Made by a program: the position numbers and the translations under genes. The notes under the pieces are model-generated. The model worked only from the letters and a program-made list of their open reading frames with translations. It searched no databases and was not told the DNA's origin. A stretch of 6,253 nt of DNA, taken from Aquirufa sp. GTDB taxonomy: Bacteria > Bacteroidota > Bacteroidia > Cytophagales > Spirosomataceae. Location of the stretch: assembly GCA_030833145.1 (NCBI GenBank), contig JAURHT010000112.1, positions 1 to 6,253 on the forward strand, in the 5' to 3' direction. Positions 1 to 6,204 of the stretch are shown here, in pieces (within the stretch, counting starts at the first letter, position 1; the number at the start of each line of letters is the position of its first letter).

Positions 1-401
1 GATTTCGGTTCAAACTCATAAATTTCTGCAGATTCCATAGCATTTAAGGAATCAATACGCGACTTCTCCGTCATCGGTTTAATATGAACCGTGGCAAAAC
101 CGTGCGGAATTAATCCCAAATCTTTCGCCGCAGCTCTCGATACATCAATAATTCGCTTGCGACTATGCGGACCACGGTCGATAATTCGAACGAAAGTGGT
201 TTTCTTTGTTTTGGGCATATACACCTCTACCCACGTATTAAAAGGCAGCTTTCGATGTGCAGCCGTGAATTTAGCAGGATTATACTTCTCCCCACTGCTT
301 GTCCGATGTCCTTTCAATCGATTGGAGTAGAAAGACGCGTGGCCTTTTTGAACCTGAGCGCTGACAGAAAAACAAAATAAAAAGAAAAATAGAATCCGCA
401 T
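1..401 (-). CDS. rlpA: RlpA-like septal ring lytic transglycosylase family protein, C-terminus cut by window edge
   Basis: The reading frame starts with ATG at 401 and stays open through the left edge, giving 133 codons with no stop. Residues 1-15 look like a Sec signal peptide: R2, a Phe/Leu-rich core, then VSA before Q16, a plausible signal peptidase I site. The rest is a double-psi beta-barrel of the RlpA type: ASFYSNRLKGHRTSSGE (22-38), AAHRKLPFNTWVEV (47-60), VRIIDRGPH (71-79) and RIIDVSRAAAKDLG (83-96). The DRGP motif and the IDxSxAAAxxLG motif are family hallmarks. E38, H49 and D75 fall at conserved, probably active-site positions. RlpA proteins studied in other bacteria cleave peptidoglycan strands stripped of stem peptides. 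Whether this protein is enzymatically active, or has a C-terminal SPOR domain, cannot be seen here. It lies downstream of gltA on the same strand, but a terminator separates them and it appears to have its own promoter. Confidence 0.88.
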   Translation of the reverse strand, partial: MRILFFFLFCFSVSAQVQKGHASFYSNRLKGHRTSSGEKYNPAKFTAAHRKLPFNTWVEVYMPKTKKTTFVRIIDRGPHSRKRIIDVSRAAAKDLGLIPHGFATVHIKPMTEKSRIDSLNAMESAEIYEFEPK

Positions 402-408
402 AAGGATA

Positions 409-440
409 CAAAGCTAGGCCGAATCTCCCCGTAAAACAAA
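409..440 (-). promoter_or_regulatory. Predicted Bacteroidota-type promoter for the rlpA-like gene
   Basis: Read on the minus strand, TAGCTTTG (416 to 409) matches the Bacteroidota -7 consensus TAnnTTTG exactly. A TTTG (440 to 437) lies 20 bp upstream, where the -33 element is expected. The TTTG is formed by the end of the T tract of the gltA terminator. The -7 element ends only 7 bp before the ATG at 401, so the predicted transcript would have a 5' leader of only a few nucleotides or none. No Shine-Dalgarno sequence is present. The element matches are direct observation; the start point is inferred. Confidence 0.6.
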
Positions 441-466
441 AAAGCCCCCGAAATCGGAGGCTTTTT
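438..466 (-). terminator. Intrinsic terminator of gltA
   Basis: A 12-bp stem (439-450 with 455-466) with a short AAAT-type loop lies about 20 bp beyond the gltA stop codon. The core pairs GCC/GGC and CCGA/TCGG and is flanked by A and T runs. One internal position (447/458) is a C-A mismatch in plus-strand RNA but a G-U wobble in minus-strand RNA. The fold is therefore better in the gltA direction, where it is followed by a run of six T, then GTTTT. Confidence 0.85.
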
Positions 467-484
467 CAATCTGCTTAAAAGAGA

Positions 485-1747
485 TTAACGATTCGCCATA
501 TCGACAAATGCACGCGCAGGAGATCCTACGTAGATTTGACGAGGACGACCGATAGGCTCCTTATTTGTCATCATTTCTTGGTGTTGAGAAATCCAACCTG
601 GCAGACGTCCGATCGCAAATAAGATCGTAAACATATCCGTAGGAATGCCTAAAGCACGGTAAATGATACCTGAGTAGAAATCTACATTCGGGTATAATTT
701 ACGAGCCACGAAATACTCATCGCTTAAAGCGGCCGCTTCTAATTCTTGTGCAATCGTCAACACGGGATCTTTAACGCCTAAAGCCGTTAACACATCATCC
801 GCTGCTACCTTAATAATACGGGCACGTGGATCAAAGTTCTTGTATACACGGTGTCCAAAACCCATCAAACGGAAGCCTGAAGTCTTGTCTTTGGCCATCG
901 CAATAAATTTCGATGTTTCACCACCTGCTTGCTTGATCTCTTCTAACATCTCGATCACCGCCTGGTTTGCACCACCGTGTAATGGACCAAACAAGGCTTG
1001 GATACCACCTGAAATACTAGAGAATAAACTAGCATGAGAAGAACCAATCAAACGAACCGTAGACGTAGAGCAGTTTTGCTCGTGATCTGCGTGTAAGATT
1101 AATAACTTGTTCAATGCCTTAGAAACGATCGGATCTACTTTGTAATCTTCGCCTGGCTTAGCGAACATCATTTTCAAGAAGTTCGAGCAATAGTCCAAAG
1201 ATTGGTCCGGAGCCACTAAGGCTTCACCTATTGATTTCTTGTAGTTCCATGCCGCGAAAATAGGCAAGGCAGCAATCAAACGTAAGATGTTCTCTTGCGT
1301 ATCCGCTGGATTGTATTGACCTTCCATTAAACCTACTAGAGCAGATAATTCGCTCATTGGGTGCGTAGAAGTCGGAATAACTTGTTCGATTTTCAATAAG
1401 GATTCGTTCGTTACCGTGTATTTCTTCACCGCAGCTTCGAAGGCATCTAATTGAGATTGTGTAGGCAATTCGCCATTTAATAATAAATAAGCCACTTCTA
1501 AGAAGCTAGCTTTATCGGCTAACTCTTCGATGCTATAACCACAATGTCTCAGAATTCCTTCCTCGCCATCTAAAAAAGTAATTGCACTTTTTGTTGCACC
1601 CGTGTTCTTGTAACCTGGATCATACGTTACGTATCCAGATAAATCGCGAAGTTTCGCAATGTCGATTGCCTTTTCATTTTCGGTTCCTACCAGAGTAGGT
1701 AATTCGAACGTTTGGCCATCGAGGTTAATCACAGCATTTTGAGACAT
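485..1747 (-). CDS. gltA: Citrate synthase
   Basis: A complete 420-residue citrate synthase of the bacterial type II (GltA) class, of usual length. It condenses oxaloacetate and acetyl-CoA to citrate and CoA at the entry to the TCA cycle, in the cytoplasm. The three catalytic residues are in their expected motifs: H257 in GPLHGGANQ, H299 in GFGHRVYKNFDPR, and D356 in VDFYSG. LHADHEQNCSTSTVR (219-232 region, with H222) and the late arginines in GRLPGW (380-385) and GRPRQIY (400-406) match the oxaloacetate-binding positions. The N-terminal part (TFLDGEEGILRHCGY, 57-71) is the usual small beta region of bacterial GltA proteins. ATG at 1747 gives the family-typical N-terminus. The upstream sequence has no Shine-Dalgarno, as is normal in Bacteroidota. 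The gene diverges from pepT and ends just before a strong terminator, so it is probably monocistronic. I see no truncation or lost catalytic residue. Confidence 0.97.
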   Translation of the reverse strand: MSQNAVINLDGQTFELPTLVGTENEKAIDIAKLRDLSGYVTYDPGYKNTGATKSAITFLDGEEGILRHCGYSIEELADKASFLEVAYLLLNGELPTQSQLDAFEAAVKKYTVTNESLLKIEQVIPTSTHPMSELSALVGLMEGQYNPADTQENILRLIAALPIFAAWNYKKSIGEALVAPDQSLDYCSNFLKMMFAKPGEDYKVDPIVSKALNKLLILHADHEQNCSTSTVRLIGSSHASLFSSISGGIQALFGPLHGGANQAVIEMLEEIKQAGGETSKFIAMAKDKTSGFRLMGFGHRVYKNFDPRARIIKVAADDVLTALGVKDPVLTIAQELEAAALSDEYFVARKLYPNVDFYSGIIYRALGIPTDMFTILFAIGRLPGWISQHQEMMTNKEPIGRPRQIYVGSPARAFVDMANR

Positions 1748-1795
1748 AGTAATAAGCTTATAAAATTCAAGGCACTAAGATAATACGTAATTCTG

Positions 1796-1812
1796 AAAGG
1801 TGTATTACCTTT
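1796..1812. promoter_or_regulatory. 17-bp inverted repeat in the gltA/pepT divergent region; possible operator
   Basis: AAAGGT, a 5-bp spacer GTATT, then ACCTTT form a perfect inverted repeat between the divergent starts of gltA (1747) and pepT (1883). The remaining 135 bp are AT-rich. There is a near match to the -7 element for gltA on the minus strand (TATCTTAG, 1782 to 1775), but I found no well-placed -33 partner. There is also a weaker near match for pepT (TACCTTTA, 1806-1813) overlapping the repeat. Position and symmetry fit a regulator-binding site, but a 6-bp arm is short and no regulator family is recognisable. Confidence 0.3.
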
Positions 1813-1882
1813 ATAAATCCAACAGAAATAAATTTATTAAAGACAATTTTTTCTTTTAATATTTCAATATAAATCTCTTTTT

Positions 1883-3157
1883 ATGCTGCTGCTATCGGAT
1901 TTGATTAAAAAATATGACTTCACTTCGAAAGATCGTTTTCTTGACTATGTCCAAATAGATACCCAATCCGACCCCCACTCGAGCAGCAGCCCTACGACAG
2001 AGAAGCAAAAAAAACTGGGAAAGGTTTTAGTTCAAGAGTTACAAGCTCTGGGAATTTCCAATGCCCACCTAGATGAATTTGGCTATGTTTATGCGCACAT
2101 CGCCTCTAATGTGGCACATGATGTCCCGGGACTTTGCTTTTGTGCCCATATGGACACTTCACCTGATTGTTCTGGAGAAAATGTAAAACCAATCGTTCAC
2201 CCCTATTACCATGGACAAGATTTGGTTTTGCCAGACGATCCATCTGTCGTTATCCGTCTAAGCGAACATCCCGATTTGGCGGAACAAATCGGCAATGATA
2301 TCATTACAGCTAGCGGAACGACGCTTTTAGGGGCAGATAATAAAGCCGGAGTCGCTGAAATTATGGACGTAGCGGCTTTCTATGCCGCACACCCGTCGGT
2401 TCCACACGGCCCTATCACGATTCTTTTCACGCCGGACGAGGAAGTCGGCCGCGGTACGGATCACGTGGATATGGAGAAGATTAACGCCAAATACGGCTAC
2501 ACCTTAGATGGTGAAAAGCGCGGGCATTTGGAGAATGAAACTTTTTCTGCGGATGGATTTGTCGTAAAAATTCAAGGCATTTCTCAGCATCCGGGTTTTG
2601 CCAAAGGCCGTATGGAAAGCGCCCTGAAAATAGCCGCAGAAATCGTCAACACCCTACCCAAAGACCGACTAAGCCCAGAAACCACCGAAGGAAAAGAAGG
2701 TTTCATTCACCCTACGGACATCTATGGAAGTGTAGAAGAAGCAACAATCGAATTCATCATCCGCGATTTTGACACTGAAAAACTACGCGAATACGGCTTC
2801 ATTATCCAGCAGATTTCCGAAATGGTCTTGCGCAAATACCCGAATTCCACTGCGACTTACACCCAAACAGAGCAATACCGCAACATGAACGAAATCCTAG
2901 TAGATCATCCAGAATGTATCGACCTGGCGATGGAAGCCATGCGTTTAGCCGGTTTAAAAGCAGAGACCACCAGCATTCGCGGCGGCACTGATGGCTCCCG
3001 CTTAACCTTTATGGGCTTACCCTGCCCTAACATTTTTGCAGGAGAACACGCGTTCCACAGCAAACAGGAATGGGTTTCCGTTCAGGATATGCAGAAAGCG
3101 ACGGAGACGGTGCTTTATCTAGTTGATTTATTTCAAAATCTAAAGCACAAAGAATAA
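1883..3157 (+). CDS. pepT: Peptidase T (tripeptide aminopeptidase, M20B)
   Basis: A complete 424-residue M20B zinc aminopeptidase. Peptidase T removes the N-terminal residue from tripeptides in the cytosol, a late step in peptide use. The dinuclear zinc site is intact: H89 and D91 in AHMDTSPD, D152 in LLGADNKAG (bridging ligand), E186 (general base) and E187 in TPDEEVG, D209 in YTLDGE, and H392 in HAFHSKQEW. IRGGTDGSRLTFMGLPCPNIFAGEH (365-389 region) is diagnostic of PepT rather than other M20 peptidases. The dimerisation (lid) domain occupies about residues 220-335. The N-terminus carries some 10 residues before the usual RFLxYVxIDTQSD start (DRFLDYVQIDTQSD, 17-30). M1 is kept because the next Met is M90, inside the metal site. 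The last codons (LKHKE and stop) lie inside a short tandem repeat, so the extreme C-terminus is likely free to vary. The gene is convergent with guaA and has its own terminator. Confidence 0.96.
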   Translation: MLLLSDLIKKYDFTSKDRFLDYVQIDTQSDPHSSSSPTTEKQKKLGKVLVQELQALGISNAHLDEFGYVYAHIASNVAHDVPGLCFCAHMDTSPDCSGENVKPIVHPYYHGQDLVLPDDPSVVIRLSEHPDLAEQIGNDIITASGTTLLGADNKAGVAEIMDVAAFYAAHPSVPHGPITILFTPDEEVGRGTDHVDMEKINAKYGYTLDGEKRGHLENETFSADGFVVKIQGISQHPGFAKGRMESALKIAAEIVNTLPKDRLSPETTEGKEGFIHPTDIYGSVEEATIEFIIRDFDTEKLREYGFIIQQISEMVLRKYPNSTATYTQTEQYRNMNEILVDHPECIDLAMEAMRLAGLKAETTSIRGGTDGSRLTFMGLPCPNIFAGEHAFHSKQEWVSVQDMQKATETVLYLVDLFQNLKHKE

Positions 3158-3173
3158 AGCACAAAGAATAAAG
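3141..3173 (+). repeat. 33-bp tandem array of a 7/14-bp unit covering the pepT stop codon
   Basis: Two identical 14-bp copies of TAAAGCACAAAGAA (3141-3154 and 3155-3168) are followed by a partial TAAAG. Each 14-mer is itself two related heptamers, TAAAGCA and CAAAGAA. The pepT TAA stop (3155-3157) is the first triplet of the second copy. A diverged inverted copy of the same length lies at 3263-3295. Confidence 0.85.
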
Positions 3174-3180
3174 ATGGCAT

Positions 3181-3212
3181 AAAAAAAGGGATCGAATTCG
3201 ATCCCTTTTTTT
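3181..3212 (+). terminator. pepT terminator: perfect 32-bp palindrome, symmetric for both strands
   Basis: Seven A, then GGGATCGAA, then its exact complement TTCGATCCC, then seven T, beginning 24 bp after the pepT stop. The GGGATCG/CGATCCC stem with flanking A and T runs is a classic intrinsic terminator. Because it is fully symmetric it could also stop minus-strand transcripts reading through from guaA. Confidence 0.88.
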
Positions 3213-3242
3213 GTACGTATATGAAAAATCACTTCTGAAATT

Positions 3243-3257
3243 ATCCCCAGCGGGGAT
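3243..3257. other. Small GC-rich hairpin in the pepT/guaA intergenic region
   Basis: ATCCCC, loop AGC, GGGGAT: a perfect 6-bp stem closed by a triloop. It is conspicuous against AT-rich surroundings. No T tract follows it on either strand, so it is not an obvious terminator. Function is unknown. Confidence 0.45.
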
Positions 3258-3262
3258 TCCAA

Positions 3263-3295
3263 CTTTATTCTTTATTCATTGTGCTTTATGCTTTA
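3263..3295 (-). repeat. Inverted, diverged 33-bp copy of the heptamer array
   Basis: On the minus strand this reads as heptamers TAAAGCA, TAAAGCA, CAATGAA, TAAAGAA and a partial TAAAG. Aligned without gaps to 3141-3173, it matches at 27 of 33 positions by my count. It lies in the opposite orientation, beyond the pepT terminator. The unit phase and total length are the same as in the left array, which argues against coincidence, although low-complexity A-rich sequence weakens the case. Confidence 0.65.
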
Positions 3296-3325
3296 CCACT
3301 GAAATAAATTGTTGTGGGATGTGAA

Positions 3326-3349
3326 GAAAATATTGCGAAGCACATTTTC
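3326..3349. repeat. GCGAAGC-tipped hairpin, copy 1
   Basis: GAAAAT (3326-3331) pairs with ATTTTC (3344-3349). Inside is an asymmetric AT/C internal loop, then TGC-GAA-GCA (3334-3342), a 3-bp stem with a GAA triloop. The tip contains GCGAAGC, known as an unusually stable single-stranded DNA mini-hairpin. The same architecture recurs 61 bp downstream with different arms. Confidence 0.6.
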
Positions 3350-3363
3350 GAACCGTTTTCAGA

Positions 3364-3432
3364 AATAAATTTAGATTTCAATTCAAAAAATCACTGCGAA
3401 GCACGATTTTAGAATTGAAATCTAAATTTATT
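3364..3432. repeat. Long inverted repeat with GCGAAGC tip (copy 2) overlapping the guaA stop codon
   Basis: Outer arms 3364-3384 and 3412-3432 are perfect 21-bp complements. After a 2/1 internal loop, AAAATC (3387-3392) pairs with GATTTT (3405-3410). An AC/C internal loop follows, then TGC-GAA-GCA (3395-3403). About 30 bp are paired in all. The right arm covers the guaA TAA stop (3428-3430) and part of its last sense codon. In guaA mRNA this would fold as the 3'-end structure and may help terminate or stabilise the transcript. No T tract follows the outer stem, although the inner stem is followed by extra U on the minus strand. Confidence 0.7.
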
Positions 3433-4951
3433 CCCACTCAATCGTAGCCGGCGGCTTACTCGAAATATCATACACCACGCGATTCACGCCTTTCACCTTA
3501 TTGATAATCTCGTTCGAAATGCGACCTAAAAATTCATAAGGTAAATGACACCAGTCTGCTGTCATTCCGTCCACACTTGATACTGCACGCAAGGCAACTA
3601 CTTGCTCATACGTACGCTCATCCCCCATTACACCTACGGATTGGATTGGTAAAAGAATCGCGCCTGCTTGCCAAACTTGGTCATACAAACCGTCCTCCTT
3701 TAAACCATTGATGAAGATAGCATCTACCTTTTGTAAAATATCTACTTTCGCTGGCGTGATATCACCTAAAATACGAATACCTAAACCTGGACCAGGGAAT
3801 GGGTGACGGCCTAAAATGTCTTTAGGCACACCTAAGGTTTTACCAACTAAACGAACCTCATCTTTGAATAAGGCATCTAATGGCTCTACCACTTTTAACT
3901 TCATAAAATCTGGCAAACCGCCCACGTTGTGGTGTGATTTGATTGTGGCGCTTGGTCCTTTTAGGGAAACGGATTCGATTTTATCTGGGTAAATCGTGCC
4001 TTGGCCTAACCAAGAAACGCCCTCGATTAAATGAGCCTCCTCGTCGAATACCTCGATAAATGTTTTTCCGATGGCTTTGCGCTTGTCCTCTGGATCTGTT
4101 AAACCTTTAAGGGCGTCGTAGAAACGTTGTTTGGAGTTGACCCCTTTTACGTTTAGGCCTAATGTTTCGTAAGAGGCCAAAACTTGTTCGAATTCATCCT
4201 TGCGCAACAAACCATTGTCTACAAAGATGCAATACAGGTTTTTACCGATTGCGCGGTGTAATAAAACCGCAGCTACTGAGCTATCTACCCCTCCAGAAAG
4301 ACCTAGAACGACTTTGTCATTCCCTAATTTGGCCTGTAACTCTGAAACGGTTCTATCTACGAAAGAATCCGATGTCCACGTCTGAGCGCAGCCACAAATT
4401 CCCACGATAAAGTTCTTAATTAAAATGCTTCCCTCCGTCGAGTGCGTCACTTCTGGGTGGAATTGAATACCGAAAATAGGCTTCGAAACGTGTGCAAAGG
4501 CTGCCACTCGAACTGTCTCTGTCGAACCGATCAACTCATATTCAGACGGCAATTCCATAATCGTGTCGCCATGTGACATCCAAACTTGACCAGTGGCAGA
4601 TAAACCTTTCAATAAAGGACTCTCTTTTACGCTCGTCATGTGCGCACGACCGTATTCGCGGTGACCTGATGCTTGAACGGAGCCTCCGCCTTGGTGCGCT
4701 AATAATTGCGCTCCGTAGCAAATACCTAAAATGGGCAAAGAACCAAACAGACTTAAGTCTACGCGAGGAGAATCTTCATCTCTCACCGAGCAAGGGCTAC
4801 CAGAAAGGATAATTCCTTTCACCGATTCGTCGATTTCTGGAATGTGATTAAAAGGATGTATTTCGCAATAGACTTGCGCTTCTCTGATGCGACGCGCAAT
4901 TAATTGGGTCACCTGAGAACCGAAATCAAGGATAAGGATCTTTTCCGCCAT
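3428..4951 (-). CDS. guaA: GMP synthase (glutamine-hydrolysing)
   Basis: A complete 507-residue GuaA, close to the usual length. It converts XMP, ATP and glutamine to GMP in the cytosol, the last step of de novo guanine nucleotide synthesis. The N-terminal class I glutamine amidotransferase domain (about 1-190) carries nucleophile C78 in GICYGAQ and the partner H165 and E167 in FHPEVTHS. The ATP-pyrophosphatase domain (about 200-390) carries the PP-loop SGGVDSS (219-225). The C-terminal dimerisation domain follows [16 protein letters not shown] (381-396) and ends in the family-typical [12 protein letters not shown] at 4951 gives the standard start [13 protein letters not shown]. It lies 52 bp downstream of the NamZ-type gene on the same strand, so co-transcription is possible, although a weak hairpin intervenes. 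The gap is too short for a full purine riboswitch and I see none. The stop codon is inside a long inverted repeat. Confidence 0.97.
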   Translation of the reverse strand: MAEKILILDFGSQVTQLIARRIREAQVYCEIHPFNHIPEIDESVKGIILSGSPCSVRDEDSPRVDLSLFGSLPILGICYGAQLLAHQGGGSVQASGHREYGRAHMTSVKESPLLKGLSATGQVWMSHGDTIMELPSEYELIGSTETVRVAAFAHVSKPIFGIQFHPEVTHSTEGSILIKNFIVGICGCAQTWTSDSFVDRTVSELQAKLGNDKVVLGLSGGVDSSVAAVLLHRAIGKNLYCIFVDNGLLRKDEFEQVLASYETLGLNVKGVNSKQRFYDALKGLTDPEDKRKAIGKTFIEVFDEEAHLIEGVSWLGQGTIYPDKIESVSLKGPSATIKSHHNVGGLPDFMKLKVVEPLDALFKDEVRLVGKTLGVPKDILGRHPFPGPGLGIRILGDITPAKVDILQKVDAIFINGLKEDGLYDQVWQAGAILLPIQSVGVMGDERTYEQVVALRAVSSVDGMTADWCHLPYEFLGRISNEIINKVKGVNRVVYDISSKPPATIEWE

Positions 4952-4975
4952 GTTTGTTTTTGCTTAAAAATAAAC

Positions 4976-4998
4976 GGCAAATGTCGGAAATTTTTGCC
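4976..4998 (-). terminator. Weak hairpin with U-rich tail between the namZ-like gene and guaA
   Basis: On the minus strand GGCAAA, an 11-nt loop, and TTTGCC form a 6-bp stem beginning 5 bp after the namZ-like stop codon. It is followed by GTTTATTTTT. This resembles a leaky terminator or an attenuator upstream of guaA. The stem is short and half AT, so chance is possible. Confidence 0.3.
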
Positions 4999-5003
4999 TA
5001 ATT

Positions 5004-6164
5004 CTAACGATAAAGCAGGTAATTTTGGCGCATTTTTCGGTATTGAACTAATCCTGGCTCCCAAGAATCCCGAATATCTTTCTCTGATTTGCCTGCAATG
5101 ATCGCTAAACGCAATTGATCCGTACCAGCCAGCTTATCAAAGAAAGACGGCGATGTAAAGAATTTCTCTCCTAAACCTGATTTACTGTAGAAATACAGGA
5201 GGTATTTCAAACTAAAGCCTAGGTTCCGAGCTGGCAAAGTAGAAAGATTATAACCGTAACAGGTTTGGCCTTTTAAAGGTGGATCCATCGCGCCAGGCTT
5301 TGGCACTGGTGTAAATGTATAATCCCCTAAGCCAGCGATATTCGTACCAGCCACTTGAAACTGCAAATCCGTTCCTCTTCCGATACTTACATTCGTACCC
5401 TCGAACAAGCAAAGTGACGGATACAAGGCGATGGATTGATCATTCGGCAAATTAGGGGATGGTGCGATGGCCACGTGAACGGGAGAAGCGTGCGTATAAT
5501 TCGCGACAGGAATGACATTCAAAGTAGCTTTGGCACTATTCGCTAACCAACCTTCTCCATTAATCATGCGCGCTAATTCTCCTAAGGTACATCCGTGCAC
5601 AACCGGAATCGGATTTAAACCCACGAAAGACGCCTGCGCCTTTTCCAGTACGGGTCCATCGACATAATGGCCGTTCGGATTCGGGCGATCCAAAACCGTC
5701 AAAGGCACCTTATTCTCCGCACAAGCCTCTAAGACATAATGCAACGTGGACGAATAGGTGTAGAAACGGGCGCCAACGTCCTGGATATCAAAAAGAACGA
5801 CATCGATCCCTTGCAAATCCTCTGGTGTAGGTTTCTTATGTTTACCATACAGAGAAATGAGGGCAAGACCTGTTTTACGATCCACTTCGTTATCAATATG
5901 TGCTCCCGCATCTGCCGTACCTCTAAAACCGTGTTCTGGAGCAAAAATCTTTTTCACTGAAACACCTAGTGACAATAACGTATCGGCTAAATGCGTCTTC
6001 CCCACCACGGAGGTATGATTAACGACTAAGGCAACTTGTTTGCCTTTCAGGGCTGGCAAGTAAGCGGGGAATTGTGCAGCGCCTGGCATTATTGTTTTTT
6101 GACCAAATCCCATAAAAGCCAAAAGGCTGAACAATAAGACAATATTATTTGATTTACACCCCAT
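5004..6164 (-). CDS. namZ: DUF1343 family exo-beta-N-acetylmuramidase (NamZ-like), exported
   Basis: A complete 386-residue DUF1343 protein. Characterised members (NamZ of Bacillus subtilis and a Tannerella homologue, family GH171) release MurNAc from the non-reducing ends of peptidoglycan glycans, feeding wall recycling. Residues 1-21 look like a Sec signal peptide: K4, a hydrophobic core at about 8-20, and GFG before Q22. C3 is too early to be a normal lipobox cysteine. Family motifs in order are VNHTS (48-52), APEHGFRG (75-82), FDIQDVGARFYTY (125-137), LDRPNPNG (158-165), GPVL (170-173), PSPNLPN (236-241), LFEGTNVSIGRGT (253-265) and SWEP (367-370). E77 in the EHGFRG motif is a good candidate active-site acid, an inference from conservation. 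ATG at 6164 is chosen because an in-frame TGA lies eight codons upstream. The protein probably acts in the periplasm. The gene diverges from a permease-like gene and may share a transcript with guaA. Substrate is inferred from family only. Confidence 0.88.
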   Translation of the reverse strand: MGCKSNNIVLLFSLLAFMGFGQKTIMPGAAQFPAYLPALKGKQVALVVNHTSVVGKTHLADTLLSLGVSVKKIFAPEHGFRGTADAGAHIDNEVDRKTGLALISLYGKHKKPTPEDLQGIDVVLFDIQDVGARFYTYSSTLHYVLEACAENKVPLTVLDRPNPNGHYVDGPVLEKAQASFVGLNPIPVVHGCTLGELARMINGEGWLANSAKATLNVIPVANYTHASPVHVAIAPSPNLPNDQSIALYPSLCLFEGTNVSIGRGTDLQFQVAGTNIAGLGDYTFTPVPKPGAMDPPLKGQTCYGYNLSTLPARNLGFSLKYLLYFYSKSGLGEKFFTSPSFFDKLAGTDQLRLAIIAGKSEKDIRDSWEPGLVQYRKMRQNYLLYR

Positions 6165-6196
6165 TCGTGTTTTCTTTGCGGTTCAGAATTGAAAAT

Positions 6197-6204
6197 CAAA
6201 TCTA
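6197..6204 (-). promoter_or_regulatory. Candidate -7 element for the namZ-like gene
   Basis: On the minus strand TAGATTTG is an exact match to the Bacteroidota -7 consensus TAnnTTTG. It would give a leader of roughly 30 nucleotides. I found no TTG or TTTG at the expected -33 position, which would lie inside the start of the divergent plus-strand gene. The site abuts that gene's ATG. Confidence 0.4.

Noticed and set aside
91..380. Plus-strand reading frames opposite the RlpA-like gene
   Set aside because: They are antisense shadows of a clear DPBB coding frame and show no family motifs.
840..1037. Plus-strand frame inside gltA
   Set aside because: It is antisense to the conserved catalytic region of citrate synthase, with no recognisable protein features.
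3194..3199. GAATTC at the centre of the pepT terminator
   Set aside because: A restriction site is expected from any palindrome of this composition; the terminator explains it.
3141..3295. CRISPR-like repeats
   Set aside because: The repeats are 7-14 bp, directly abutting, low-complexity and without unique spacers, and there are no cas genes.
4952..5003. Purine riboswitch upstream of guaA
   Set aside because: The gap is only 52 bp, and I see none of the three-way-junction architecture or conserved loop sequences.
4162..5101. Plus-strand frames opposite guaA and the guaA/namZ gap
   Set aside because: They overlap strongly conserved GuaA domains on the other strand and have no motifs or start signals of their own.
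5729..5960. Short frames on both strands inside the namZ-like gene
   Set aside because: The main frame carries all DUF1343 motifs through this stretch, so the others are by-products.
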